Shown here in pieces: positions 1 through 9,780 of a stretch of 25,000 nt of DNA. Origin of the DNA: Stramonita haemastoma (taxonomy: Eukaryota; Mollusca; Gastropoda; Neogastropoda; Muricidae); NCBI GenBank assembly GCA_030674155.1, contig CM060317.1:87623920-87648919 (forward strand), in the 5' to 3' direction. The position numbers and the translations under genes were made by a program. Under the pieces are notes generated by a model. That model ran no database searches. It was not told the origin of the DNA and saw only the letters and a list, made by a program, of their open reading frames with translations. Position 1 is the stretch's first letter. Every line of letters begins with the position of its first letter.

Positions 1-930
1 CTGTTGTGCTGCACCCTGTTCTTAAACCTGCTTGCTTCTCAGTAATGATGGTCTCTGCTTGTGGCTTCAGTCTGTTCAGTTTAATCTTTCAACATGACCT
101 TGCTTGGGTGGCATATGAGGCTTATTGAGTAGTAATTCTGGCACTGCTGAAGATTTCCTTTCTTGGGGAGGGTGATGATGAGTGACTGTATCCATGGTGT
201 TGGCCATTTTACTGTCTGCTAGATCTTGTTGCAGATTTTTAGTAGGGCGTTGATCATGACTTCCCCTCCAGCTTGAACCAACTCAGCAGGAATGTTGTCA
301 GCCCCTGCTGACTTCCCCTTTTTCAGCGATCTGACTGCTGTTTCCCTTCTTCTCGGAGGATAGGGTGATTGTCTGTATCTGTGCTTGTGGGAACATCGAA
401 GACTTCTGGATCTCCTGTGGTTTTGTGGTTATACAGGTCGGAGTAGTATTCTGTCCATCTGTTCAGAATATTCTGGTCGTCAGTGAGGCACTTCCCATTT
501 TTGTCCTGGATTGTTGAGCTTCTTCCTGTATTATTGTGCTCTTTCTTCTGTTTCATTTGTCTTTTTCTTTAACTTTCTACGTTTGTCACATAGTTGTAAG
601 ATGTTAGGTGTGACCAAGGTTTTTTGAATGGGTCAATGTTTGCCAAGTAATTTGCTTGCTGTTTCAGACACTGCTGTGTTGAAACTTTCCATGATGTATC
701 TGTCTCTGTATCATCAGAGTCTATCAGAGCGAGTGCTGCGAACTTCCTACCTATCGTTGCCTGAAAAATGTCTTCTACCTCTGGATCCTTCAGCTTCTCG
801 AGGTCAAACTTGATCCTGGTTGCTTGTGAATTTTTTGAGACGGAGTCTGAGTGTCATCATCGCAAGATTATGGTCACTTCCTAAGTCCACTCCTGGAAAA
901 ATGCATCGATTTGAAAGCCATAATTCCCTA
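1..930 (-). mobile_element. Non-LTR retrotransposon fragment (endonuclease end plus start of reverse transcriptase), decayed
   Basis: Read on the minus strand, several frames join into one LINE polyprotein segment. Near 890-850 is PGVDLGSDHNLAMMTLRLRL, the C-terminal end of an apurinic-type endonuclease with its SDH motif. Near 600-550 is a basic linker (LCDKRRKLKKK). Positions 556-323 are open (GRSSTIQDKNGKCLTDD, then NRWTEYYSDLYN). From 322 to 1 come KGKSAGADNIPAELVQAGGE and ITLPKKGNLQQC, the first reverse transcriptase blocks. At least three frameshifts or stops break it (a stop follows KICNKI near 185). The rest of the RT would lie left of the window. The homology looks truncated near 930. 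This is a dead copy; I do not assign the clade. Confidence 0.85.
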
Positions 931-1089
931 GAATTTATTTGTTATTTTGATTTTTTTGTATTGGATCTTTGACATGATAGTCTAAGTCATTGTCAAAACG
1001 ATTAAGAAGTTGTAAGTGGTTGCCCGCACTTTGTTTTTCCTCCGCTTTTTCCTCAATAGTAATGTGAACGTTGTGACTTTGCCCTCCAG

Positions 1090-1354
1090 CTGCAAGCGGA
1101 GCAGGGGCGGGGCCTGGGACAGCTGGAGGTGCACGAGGTGACGTGCCTGGTGAAGACCTTCTTCCGTCTGCTGCCCGAGCCCTGCTGCCCTGCCTCTTCC
1201 ATGACCCCCTCCTCTCCTCCATGGACCTGCCCCCCCCTCAGCGCACAGAGGCTGTGCAGGGCCTGTGCTTCGCCCTGCCCGCCCTCCACCTGTCCTGTCT
1301 GCGCTACTTCATGAACCTGCTGGCTGAGGTCGCCCTCCATGTCCACATGAACAG
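1090..1354 (+). CDS. ARHGAP11A: RhoGAP domain exon (middle of domain), one frameshift
   Basis: The acceptor is a pyrimidine-rich stretch ending TGCCCTCCAG before 1090, and the donor is CAG|GTCAGC after 1354. The exon enters in phase 0 and leaves in phase 2. The first frame reads LQAEQGRGLGQLEVHEVTCL, then VKTFFRLLPEP. After about 1181 the homologous reading moves one frame on: LLPCLFHDPLLSSMDL, then LRYFMNLLAEVALHVHMN and a split Arg. Together these match RhoGAP helices after the arginine finger (LPEPLLP, then LRYFxNxL). The switch occurs near CCCGAGCCCTGCTGCCC, a region of short C runs. Coverage is about 88 residues of a domain usually near 150-190. Confidence 0.75.
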
Positions 1355-1519
1355 GTCAGCCAGAGCATGACTGACTGACTGATGACTGGACTGACTGACT
1401 GACTGACTGACTGACTGACTGACTGACTGACTGACTGACTGACTACGGTGGTGGGGGGATCGGTGATCTAGGGGGTGTTTTTTTAACGCGCCTGCCTAGA
1501 AAGCGAAAAGTCTGGGTTC

Positions 1520-1586
<67 letters not shown>

Positions 1587-2564
1587 GTCAGTCAAAATGA
1601 TCTTTATTGATGGTTAAAGATTAAGTTTACACAACTTTTTTTCATCCTGCTCACACACAAAAAAATCAAGAAAATTGATGTCCAAAATAATCAAAGATAA
1701 ATATCAACCTTAGTTGAAAACTAAAATAAATAAGGATTTTCATCCAAACATAATCTCACAAGATAGAAACAAACTCAAGACACCAAATAAACTCAAGTCA
1801 CACAGACAAAATAATAGAAATACAAAATAACATGGTATGAATAACAACAAAGCAGCCAAAGTAAGGTAGCTTCAAACATAGGATGGACTTACAATTTGTT
1901 CCATCACATGTTTCTTCAAAAGTTTCTTAAACATTTGTTTTGAAGGAACTGATTTTAGAAAAGGAGGTAGATTTTTCCACAATGTTCTTCCTGAATAAGC
2001 AAGGCTTGATTTATAGAGATTATCATGGGGCCTGGGCAGAACAGTCTATGGGTAGGCCTGCTTTTATTGACAGCAAATTTTCCACGATTTTCTTTGGGGC
2101 TTTCCCGTGTAATATATTGTACATACTTAGATACTTGTTGAACTGAACGCAGATACTATATAGAACTTTCCAGCCTGTAAACCCGCTGTGGTATGACTCA
2201 GAATGAACGCCCAAAGGCAACAGCTGTGGTGATGACGCCCAGTCTGATCGCCTCAAAGTGCGGCAAGCTGATGAGTGCTGAGGAGCTGCGGGTGTTGCCC
2301 ACCAGACGGCCTGATCGAGCACCTGATCAGCATGGCGCCACCATCGCTGCATGCCCCCCAACTAAAAAACACAGCGTGCTAGATGGAGAGACTTCTGCTG
2401 CAGAAGAAACTCAGGCTAGAAAAGAAGAAGTCAGGGGTGCGTGTGTGTGTGTGTGTGTGTTTGTTTGAGGGTGGAGGGGTGTGTGTGTGGTGTGGTGCTG
2501 GTGGTGTGTGTGTGTGGTTTGTGTGTGTGGTGTTGGTGTGTGGTGGTGGTGTGGTGTGTGGTGT

Positions 2565-2627
<63 letters not shown>

Positions 2628-5600
2628 TTCACTTTTGTTAAAAAAGAAAAAAAAAAAAGTTCCTATCCCGTCAGATTGTGATTAGAACATGATGGACATT
2701 TCTGTGATCCTTTAGGTTGGTGGATATGGCCACAAACTGTTTTTTGTGGAGTGGCATGAAAACGACAAAAAAGAATTAAGGACCGAAAACTTTTCAAAGA
2801 TTTCAGATAAAGATGAATTTATACTAACAACATTTTGTAACACGTTTCACTTCACTCTGCTCAACGCAGCGAATCCAGACTGCACAGCAGAGACTTTGTA
2901 AAAAAAAAAAATTAAGAGAAAAATTTAATGACATAATCTATAGGCTACAATTTATCATTTTATTCTATTGTTAGGAATTTATTGCGTCAAATACAGAAAG
3001 AAAGCAACGATTGATTAGCTTTAAAGACAATGCATGAATTAACATTTTCTTCTATCTAAATTTGTCAATAATACTGATGTTGGAACGTGTCGGCTGAGGC
3101 CAGCAGGCAGACCTCCTGCAGAGTTGCAAGCACAGACAAAAAAAGGTCGCATATGTAAAAATATCACCATGATTGAACCTCGAGCTCTAGCCGAGGAACT
3201 AAAAGAAAAACGAAAAAAGATACCAACCCCCAATACCATGTAGCCTACTGTAGTTCTTCCTCTCTATACTCAAGCCAACCATATGCGTCAGCCAAGGATG
3301 GTCACCCTGTTGTGGAAGAGCCAAACAAACAACACATACACAGGACTGTATCTTATATATTAACCGTTAACATCACACTATATGACTATACACAGTCAGA
3401 CACACTAAATGCACAGTCGCGATGAGTAACCCACCGCTGGTTTTGCTGTTGCACAGGTAAGCTGATGAGGAATATGGAGCAGCACCTAGGGGCAGCACGA
3501 GCAGCACTCGGCATTCTCGCCAATCTCCATTTCCGCCCCAACACCTCAACCACTGTCTCCGACACCACTCTGGTAGACGGGCCACACGCACGAGCAAGTT
3601 TTCTGCCGCAGAGCGCAGGCTTCAGCTCTGAGCTTTATGTGAACAGAGAGACACGGTACGTCTACCGGACTCCGTTAAGTCTGTTTCCAGGAAAAAAGAG
3701 ACACCGTGACAAGCACGAGCGTCGATCCAGAAAGAGACAGCGGAGCAGACAGTGTCCGGCACCACTGAGCAAGAGGGAGTACAAGGCAATGCAGGACCCA
3801 GTGGTCAAGTCTTGGTCAGAGGCCATTCCGTGCATCTTTAACCCTGGTGACAACCTCTTGGAGGCAGACAGTTCTGAGGACAGTGGCTGGTCTGATGAAG
3901 ACTCCTCTCTCTCAGACAGTGAACAGGAGGAGAGTGTCACGGCAGACACTGCTGCTCACATTGGAAAGGATGATCTTCCAGTGGCCACCAACACAGACAG
4001 GTCCAGAAAGCCACGGATTTACTTGATCAGTGAAACCTGTGACATGAAAATGGAAGGGGACAAGGCCTTTCCCAGTGAGAAAGAACACATTCACCAGCCT
4101 GGAAAATTATCAGAAAGCAAATGGAAATGTATACCAAAGGGAAATCTATTGCAGACAGTCACAGTCAGTCATTGAAGTCTGTTCGAAATGCCAGTCAACC
4201 TCATTTGAACATCAGGACTGAAACTAAAATTGGGGCTTTCAGTGAAACCAGCATTAGCTAAAAAGAAACATCTTCTCCAACAAAAGATACCAACACGGTT
4301 CCAGCAGTTTCCAGTCCGCTCATTTGCTTTCCAAGGAATCACAGGAAAAACAGAACCAGACAAACAATGGTACAAATCAACAGATTACAATATTGCAGTT
4401 CCCCCATCATACAAATAACTCAGATTTTCAGCAAAAGAGGACCGTTCAATAGATCAGAAAGATTTTGAATCTGAGAAATCCGACAAAAGCCACCAAAAAG
4501 GTAAAGTTCTTCAGATTCAGCAAAAAGATGAAGAACTGCTGGTTCCGAGTAATGTCAGAAGAAACAAAAATGAATGCAGAAGGTTGAAGTACTCTTACAA
4601 CATGAATTGCTTGTTGGTGGAAAACGTAGGTAAAACTGATGGCAAAGCAATGTGCAAAGATGTGCTGTTGCCATCTACACAGAATACAGATGAAATTGAT
4701 TGTAAACCGTTGAAGGAGCCATCTGAAGGTGTGCATTTACCAGACAAAGAAGATAAAAGTGCCTTTCAAACACTGGAAAGAGCTGTGTCGTTGTCTCCAT
4801 GTGAACATTTAGCAGACAATGAAGATAAAAGTGCCTTTCAAACACTGGAAAGAGCTGTGTCGTTGTCTCCATGTGAACATTTAGCAGACAATGAAGATAA
4901 AAGTGGCTTTGGAACACTGGGAAGAGCTGTGTCGTTGTCTCCATGTGAACATTTAGCAGACAATGAAGATAAAAGTGGCTTTGGAACACTGGAAAGAGCG
5001 GTGTCGTTGTCTCCATGTGGACATTATGATGAGAGGAAACAGAAGAGTGGGAACATCCGTCAGAAAATGTCCTTGTTCACCAGCTCTTTTCCTCAAGTGC
5101 ACAACTGTCCACTCCTCTTGCTGGCCTGATCCCTCCTAATGAACACGTCTCTACAGATCTGTCATCACAACCAACTGAAGATCTACACAGTCACCTGCAA
5201 GAGTTAGTCTGTGGAAATCAGTTCATAGAAGACGAAGAAGAATCAGGAAACACTGATGATTCCAACGATTCCATACAGAAGGGCGTGGAGACTCAAGTCT
5301 TACCGTTTGTTGGAATGGACCTTGAAGACAGAGACAGCACAGGTCCCTCCAGTCCCGATCAAGACCAGTCAGAATTTGAATCTGGATCCGAGGAATGGAC
5401 GCCAGTCCAGTGTGAGGGGAAGCCGGATCAGCCAGGACTTCCTTATAGCACCTCCTCTGTTTCGATGGTCAGTTCTTCATGTCAAACTGAAGAATTCCGT
5501 TCCAGTTTGGAGACTACATCAGATGATACATTTGCAATGTTTGAGCCAGAGACTCAGAGAATGCACTTTAACACAGTAGATGATACACTTGCACTATTTG

Positions 5601-8600
5601 AGCCAAAAACTACAGTAGATGATACACTTGTACCGTTTGAGCCAAACTGCAAAAACACTGCACTGTTTGATCAGAGATGATACCACGTTGCACTGTAGAT
5701 GACTTGCCTGAGCCAAAAACTACAGTAGATGATACACTTGCACCGTTTGAGCCAAAAACTACAGTAGATGATACACTTGCTCAACTGCATGTATTTGAGA
5801 GCCAAAAACTACAGTAGATGAAATGTACACAAATTGACACTTGTTTTGAGCCAAAAACTACAGTAGATGATACACTTGCACTGTTTGAGCCAAAAACTAC
5901 AGTAGATGATACACTTGCACTGTTTGAGCCAAAAACTACAGTAGATGATACACTTGCACTGTTTGAGCCAGAATCTAACAGTTCAGGGATCATTCAGCAA
6001 CCGATGTTTTCCGACAGTGAGGAAAATGTATCACAGCAGCTCGGTGACATGTAAAATGTGAAAAAAGTAGAGCTTCAAGGCTGGACAGAACCTTTTCCAA
6101 AATGCACACCTCATTATCAGTCCACAACTCTGAGTCTAGAACAAACGTTTCTGATTTTATCCCTGACCAATACAGCAAACATTATAAACACATAGATAAC
6201 TTCGATCTGCCTTTGGACGATAGACATGATCAAAAGCCAAAACCTGAACTCATAGATGAAAGACTTTCATACAAAGTGAGAAGATCACAATCAAGGTTTC
6301 ACTTACAAAATAGTGAAAGCACCTTGGTAGTACAATGTGAAAGCTGTGATTGCTACAGAATAAATTCTGTTTGTGAGGAAGAGGTTGCTGATGAAATTTC
6401 ACTACCAAACCAGCTATGTAAACCAAACCAGAGACAGCTGAAAAACCGCCATCGTTTTGCAGGTATGGGGGAGAACAAAGAATGTACTCCCCTTGAATTA
6501 CAGCCACAGCGTATGCATCATTGTTTGCACCATAGATCTGAAAATCACATGCATCCACGCAGCCCTTTACTTCACAACGTGTCTCTTGGCTTTGGATTAC
6601 TACAGCAGCCCCTAAATATTCACTGTTATGGAACCAACCAGGTCTCCCACCATGCACTTGCTGAAGGTAGAAAGAACTGCTCAAAGGAACAATTCTATGG
6701 GCACCTTTTCCACTCTGTTCCAGCGCAAGTGCAGAATACTTCCAGTTTTGAAACTTCCAACTTTTTACACAGGCAGTTGAACCCAACTTCCTATTCCCAG
6801 GCCGTGAGGCATGAATCACTTGTAGGATTTGTTACCAAAGAAAAGAACATTCAAAGGCAAAATATGAAATATAAGCATGGATGTAATAGCAGATGGACTG
6901 TACATGAAAACAGTTGGAATTGTGAAAACACCAATGAAAAACACCAGTTTCGTTCTATGGAAATGAATCTTCAAACATTACCAAACAAACAACGCCTCCA
7001 GGGTTATGTATCAATGAACATTCTAAAAGCGAATTGGCATTTAATACCAAGCATAATAAACTGAGCCAGAGGTATTTCTGTCACAGCAACGTGCACATCA
7101 CAATATTTATCCTGATCAATGGAATCCACAGAAATGTTCACTCAGACAGAAAGAAACTGGGAGAGAAAGCTTCGATTTACACTTTGATAGATTTCAGGAG
7201 TGTCAAGAAATAAATAACAGCTCTGAATCCAAACAAAGAAACCTTGAAGCTGAGACAACTCATGAGGAGGAGCAGGACTGTAATCAGAGAGAGGGTTCAG
7301 CAGGGATCAGCAGCAGCAGCAGCCCATGTGACAGCATGAAGCTGTGGAATGACACCATCACTGGGGCCGAAGCTTTGGGGATTTATGACTGCTTGCAAAC
7401 AAGACGGTATCCAGGTGCTGAAAGCGTTATTGAATACATTAAGGTCCTCTCTGAAAACACAACCTTGTGGAAGGAACATCCCACATGCACTGATGCCAAT
7501 ACTGTCAAAGAAGAGGCTTCCACATGCACTAATGCTGATACTGCCAAAGAAGAGGCTTCCACATGCACTGATGCGATACTGTCCAAAGAAGAGGCCTCCA
7601 CATGCACTGATGCGATACTGTCAAAGAAGAGGCTTCCACATGCACTGATGCCGATACTGTCAAAGAAGAGGCTTCCACATGCACTAATGCTGATACTGTC
7701 AAAGAAGAGGCTTCCACATGCACTGATGCCGATACTGTCAAAGAAGAGGCTTCCACATGCACTGATGCTGATACTGTCAAAGAAGAGGCTCCACATGCAC
7801 TGATGCTGATTACTGTCAACGAGGGCTTCCACATGCACTGATGCCGATACTGCCAAAGAAGAGGCTCCACATGCACTGATGCTGATACTGCCAAAGAAGA
7901 GGCTTTCACATGCACTGATGCTGATACTGCCAAAGAAGAGGCAGAACCCTGTAGCAACAGTGGCAGTGTTCCTCCTCTACCTACAGGGGTTCCATCCACG
8001 TCACACAGCACTTCTGGCTCCTCTGAAACAGTGACTGACTCAGAGAGTACATCTGAAAGCAGTTTGTCTTCAGATGTGAACGATGAATATCAAAGTGACT
8101 TTTCTGGAACCAATCTCACGTCACATTCTGATGTGCAGACACAGGATGAAGGTGCTCCTACATGGAGCCCTCTACATCCAGATGTTCCAACCCACAACTC
8201 TCCTGATCAAACTCGCTCCAAACCTCAGTCTCCACAGCCCGGGCATGATGATCAGCAGGGTTTACATCATGCTCCTCTGGAATCAGATGTGTCTCATACA
8301 ACCACGACTACTGCAGCTGGAAAACTGGATAAACTTGACTGTTCGGAGCTTGACCCAAACTTCAGTCAAAGCGGAGAAGTTTTTGAGCAGTCACTTGGTG
8401 AAAATCACCTCAGTGTTGGCGGTGCAGAAGATGAGACGTATGCAGCAAATACTGAAGACCACAGTAACGAATCCGTCATATTTGAAAGTGAAGATCAAAC
8501 TGAAATGAGCGAAAACAAAAATCCCCTACATAAATCAGAGCCAACCTGCGCTGAAGCCAATTTCGATTTGGAAGATTCTCCTGCTCACACTATATATCCA

Positions 8601-9780
8601 CACCAGCTTGGTGATGGGCAGAGAGGTGTTCCTTTCGATTCTACAGTGGTGGTCAGATCAAAATCTCCAAGAAAAAATCGTTGGAAGTCCCCAGGAACTG
8701 TAAAAAGTCTCCAGAGCACTGATGTTATTTTCATAATGCAGGAGGCTGGAGAAAAAGAAATGTTGGAAAGTGTTACAGAACAGTTAGCACAGATAAACAG
8801 GCAAGAAACTCCACAAGACAACAACCACAACGATAATGCAGAAAATACAACTGCTGAAAACTCTACAGACAGGCTTGACGCCCGTTATGATAACTCAGAC
8901 AGGTTGTGCCCAAAACAACCAGCAGTTTCACCACTTCCTCAAACACCTACTGAAGTCAGTGACACGGCGATATCACTTCTTGCCAGTTATGGACCAGAGA
9001 ACATCAGCAGGTGTAACACCAACAGTTCAAACACAGCCTCTGTTTCACTAACACACACCAGTCGCACTCTCTGGCCAGAATATGCTAGTTTCAATATACA
9101 GTGGACTCAAGCCGACTCCCACACACTTCATCATCCCAATCCAAGGAAGATAGCATGCCTGCAAGATAGCCTGCTGATCATCAATGGTCGCCTTGACTCC
9201 CATGGCTTTAGTAACAAAACCGTAGATGGCTGCTTTCAGCAGGACATTGCTCACTGTGCACTGTCTGATGCACCGCCAGAGAAAATGGAGGCCATCAGGG
9301 AAGCAGCACCTCAGGCAAGGTCTTGTTTGGGATTACACACTGACAACATCATTCATCACCCAAGACTGTGTCTTCATCAGATGATGGCACAGTCTGTGCG
9401 TTGCCAAGGGACTGTGTGCTCTGCTATCACATGATGGGCAACAAGTCTGTGGCTGTTTGGCCCACAGTGGACCTGTTGTGTCCTCTGCTATCACATGATG
9501 GGCAACAAGTCTGTGGCTGTTTGGCCCATAGTGGACCTGTTGTGCCTCTGCTATCACATGATGGCAACAAGTCTGTGGCTGTTTGGCCACAGTGGACCTG
9601 TTGTGCTCTGCTATCACATGATGGCAACAAGTCTGTGGCTGTTTGGCCCAGTGAACCTGTTGCTGTGCCAAGAAAAGCGTGCTTTAAACCTGATGGGGAT
9701 ATCACTCTCAAGTAGTGAGTGTCCAGTGACTAAAACAAATTTTCTGATATCTTTGTGGAAGATGAAATTCAAACAATAAA
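1090..9780 (+). CDS. ARHGAP11A: RhoGAP-domain protein, ARHGAP11A-like, 3' part of gene (three exons, frameshifted)
   Basis: Gene-level entry for exons 1090-1354, 2202-2436 and 3456-9715. The 5' exons, including the catalytic arginine-finger region, lie left of the window. Seen: HEVTCLVKTFFRLLPEP, LRYFMNLL, an NR|MNAQ junction, VVMTPSLIASKCGKLMSAEE and GLIEHLIS, in RhoGAP order. The intron phases fit (phase 2 into exon 2, phase 1 into exon 3). RhoGAP domains stimulate GTP hydrolysis by Rho GTPases. LRYFxNxL, LPEPxLP and a single huge terminal exon of low-complexity sequence fit the ARHGAP11A type, a RhoA regulator acting in mitosis and cell motility in vertebrates. The subfamily call is from remembered similarity, not a search. 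Length (over 2,200 residues) is about twice vertebrate ARHGAP11A, mainly from tandem repeats. Several one-base frameshifts are present; a pseudogene is the alternative to assembly error. Confidence 0.55.
1368..1444. repeat. (GACT)n microsatellite
   Basis: Near-perfect tetranucleotide array of about 19 units with one small interruption at 1380-1390. It begins about 14 bases after the splice donor of the preceding RhoGAP exon. Confidence 0.95.
1522..1584. repeat. (GT)n microsatellite at a LINE 3' end
   Basis: About 31 perfect GT units. On the minus strand this is a (CA)n run directly following the LINE 3' end at 1585, so it may be the element's microsatellite-type tail or an expansion of it. 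Confidence 0.95.
1585..2165 (-). mobile_element. 5'-truncated LINE 3' end (C-terminal part of RT ORF plus 3' UTR)
   Basis: On the minus strand 2160-2023 encodes FNKYLSMYNILHGKAPKK and onward to a stop. A one-base frameshift leads into LYKSSLAYSGRTLWKNLPP and then KSVPSKQMFKKLLKK, with a stop at 1872-1874. This is the typical C-terminal tail of many animal LINE polyproteins (tyrosine-lysine-hydrophobic block, SYSGxxLWNNLP, FKxxLK). About 270 bases of AT-rich 3' UTR follow, with an AATAAA signal (complement of 1603-1608) and an end in GACTGACTTC before a (CA)n run. It sits inside the intron of the RhoGAP gene, opposite in orientation, and ends about 35 bases from the next splice acceptor. Confidence 0.85.
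2202..2436 (+). CDS. ARHGAP11A: RhoGAP domain exon (C-terminal part of domain), frameshifted
   Basis: The acceptor is GACTCAG before 2202; the first base completes the Arg codon and is followed by MNAQ, giving the family's NRMN motif. One base later in frame the reading becomes KATAVVMTPSLIASKCGK, then LMSAEELRVLP. The next block, GLIEHLISMA (2311-2340), is in another frame, and TIAACPPTKKHSVLDGETSA then runs to RKEEVRG. The exon ends at 2436 in phase 1, with donor GTGCGT at 2437. The phases join exactly to 3456 (G|GT). VVMTPSLI matches the RhoGAP helix around the conserved NLA-hydrophobic-P-L segment, and GLIEHLIS the last helix. At least three frame changes occur in 235 bases. Confidence 0.65.
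2437..2627. repeat. GT-rich microsatellite containing the splice donor
   Basis: Imperfect (GT)n with GGTGTGTGG interruptions, then a purer (GT)n from about 2570 to 2627. The first GT is the predicted donor of exon 2202-2436, so the donor lies inside the repeat. Confidence 0.95.
2437..3455 (+). other. Intron with GT-rich repeat, otherwise unremarkable
   Basis: Intron between the last RhoGAP exon and the giant terminal exon. It opens with a GT-rich tract (2437-2627) and a short A-rich run. From about 2690 to 3455 I see only AT-rich unique sequence and no convincing exon. It ends in TTTTGCTGTTGCACAG at 3455. Confidence 0.6.
3456..9715 (+). CDS. ARHGAP11A: Giant terminal exon of the RhoGAP gene: low-complexity tail with four tandem-repeat blocks
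   Basis: Acceptor TTGCACAG before 3456; stop TAG at 9713-9715. The coding frame can be followed as a chain: 3459-4172; about 4451-5080 (preceded by an ambiguous stretch); 5090-5680; 5818-6051; 6060-7061; 7075-7640; 7930-9420; then the last frame to the stop. Sequence is rich in S, T, D, E, Q and N. A basic stretch near 3690-3750 (GKKRHRDKHERRSRKRQR) could be a nuclear localisation signal. An acidic block follows (SSEDSGWSDEDSSLSDSEQE, 3870-3930). Tandem arrays lie at 4743-5030, 5516-5976, 7483-7946 and 9425-9660. No folded domain is recognised. Frame changes are one-base and mostly at homopolymers or in repeats. The long open stretches (320 and 467 codons) and biased composition argue for real coding sequence. 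Confidence 0.65.
4743..5030 (+). repeat. Coding tandem repeat, 72 bp (24 residues) x 4
   Basis: Units start at 4743, 4815, 4887 and 4959 with exact 72-base spacing and stay in frame. The residue unit contains DKSAFQTLERAVSLSPCEH; the last two units have GFGTL instead of AFQTL. This array has no frameshifts. Confidence 0.95.
5516..5976 (+). repeat. Coding tandem repeat, 39 bp (13 residues), about 9 copies, partly degenerate
   Basis: The residue unit is TTVDDTLALFEPK. Good copies lie near 5575-5650, 5715-5770 and 5845-5976. Between them are degraded joints (near 5650-5700, 5775-5800 and 5815-5845) that change the frame. Each unit has an acidic-hydrophobic DDTLALFEP core, which could be a short linear motif, but no partner can be named. 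Confidence 0.9.
7483..7946 (+). repeat. Coding tandem repeat, 39 bp (13 residues) x 12, with one-base unit-length variants
   Basis: The residue unit is TCTDADTVKEEAS. Units start at 7483, 7522, 7561, 7600, 7638, 7677, 7716, 7755, 7793, 7831, 7869 and 7908. Spacing is 39 except four intervals of 38. Those four missing bases equal the frame change between the open stretch before the array and the one after it. Confidence 0.95.
9425..9660 (+). repeat. Coding tandem repeat near the C-terminus, about 63 bp x 4
   Basis: Four copies of a unit containing TATCACATGATGG start at 9425, 9489, 9552 and 9612 (spacings 64, 63, 60). Copies differ mainly in GGG/GG and CCC/CC lengths. The residue unit in the terminal frame contains HDGNKSVAVWP. 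Confidence 0.93.
9775..9780 (+). terminator. Polyadenylation signal AATAAA of the RhoGAP gene
   Basis: A canonical AATAAA 60 bases after the TAG at 9713-9715, followed by T- and GT-rich sequence (TTGTATGATTATGTTGTGATG) that fits a downstream cleavage element. It supports the final reading frame as the real C-terminus, with a very short 3' UTR. Confidence 0.7.

Noticed and set aside
2023..2361. 112-codon minus-strand frame as a single gene
   Set aside because: Its left part is the LINE C-terminus and its right part is antisense to the RhoGAP exon 2202-2436; the frame joins them by chance.
2383..2685. Val/Cys-rich and His/Thr-rich open frames
   Set aside because: They are translations of the GT-rich microsatellite.
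7383..8011. Minus-strand frames of about 160 codons over the 39-bp array
   Set aside because: They are shadows of the coding repeat on the other strand.
3456..9715. Several separate small genes in place of one giant exon
   Set aside because: Breaks between frames are one-base shifts at homopolymers or within arrays, and there are no internal splice signals, promoters or polyadenylation signals that divide it.
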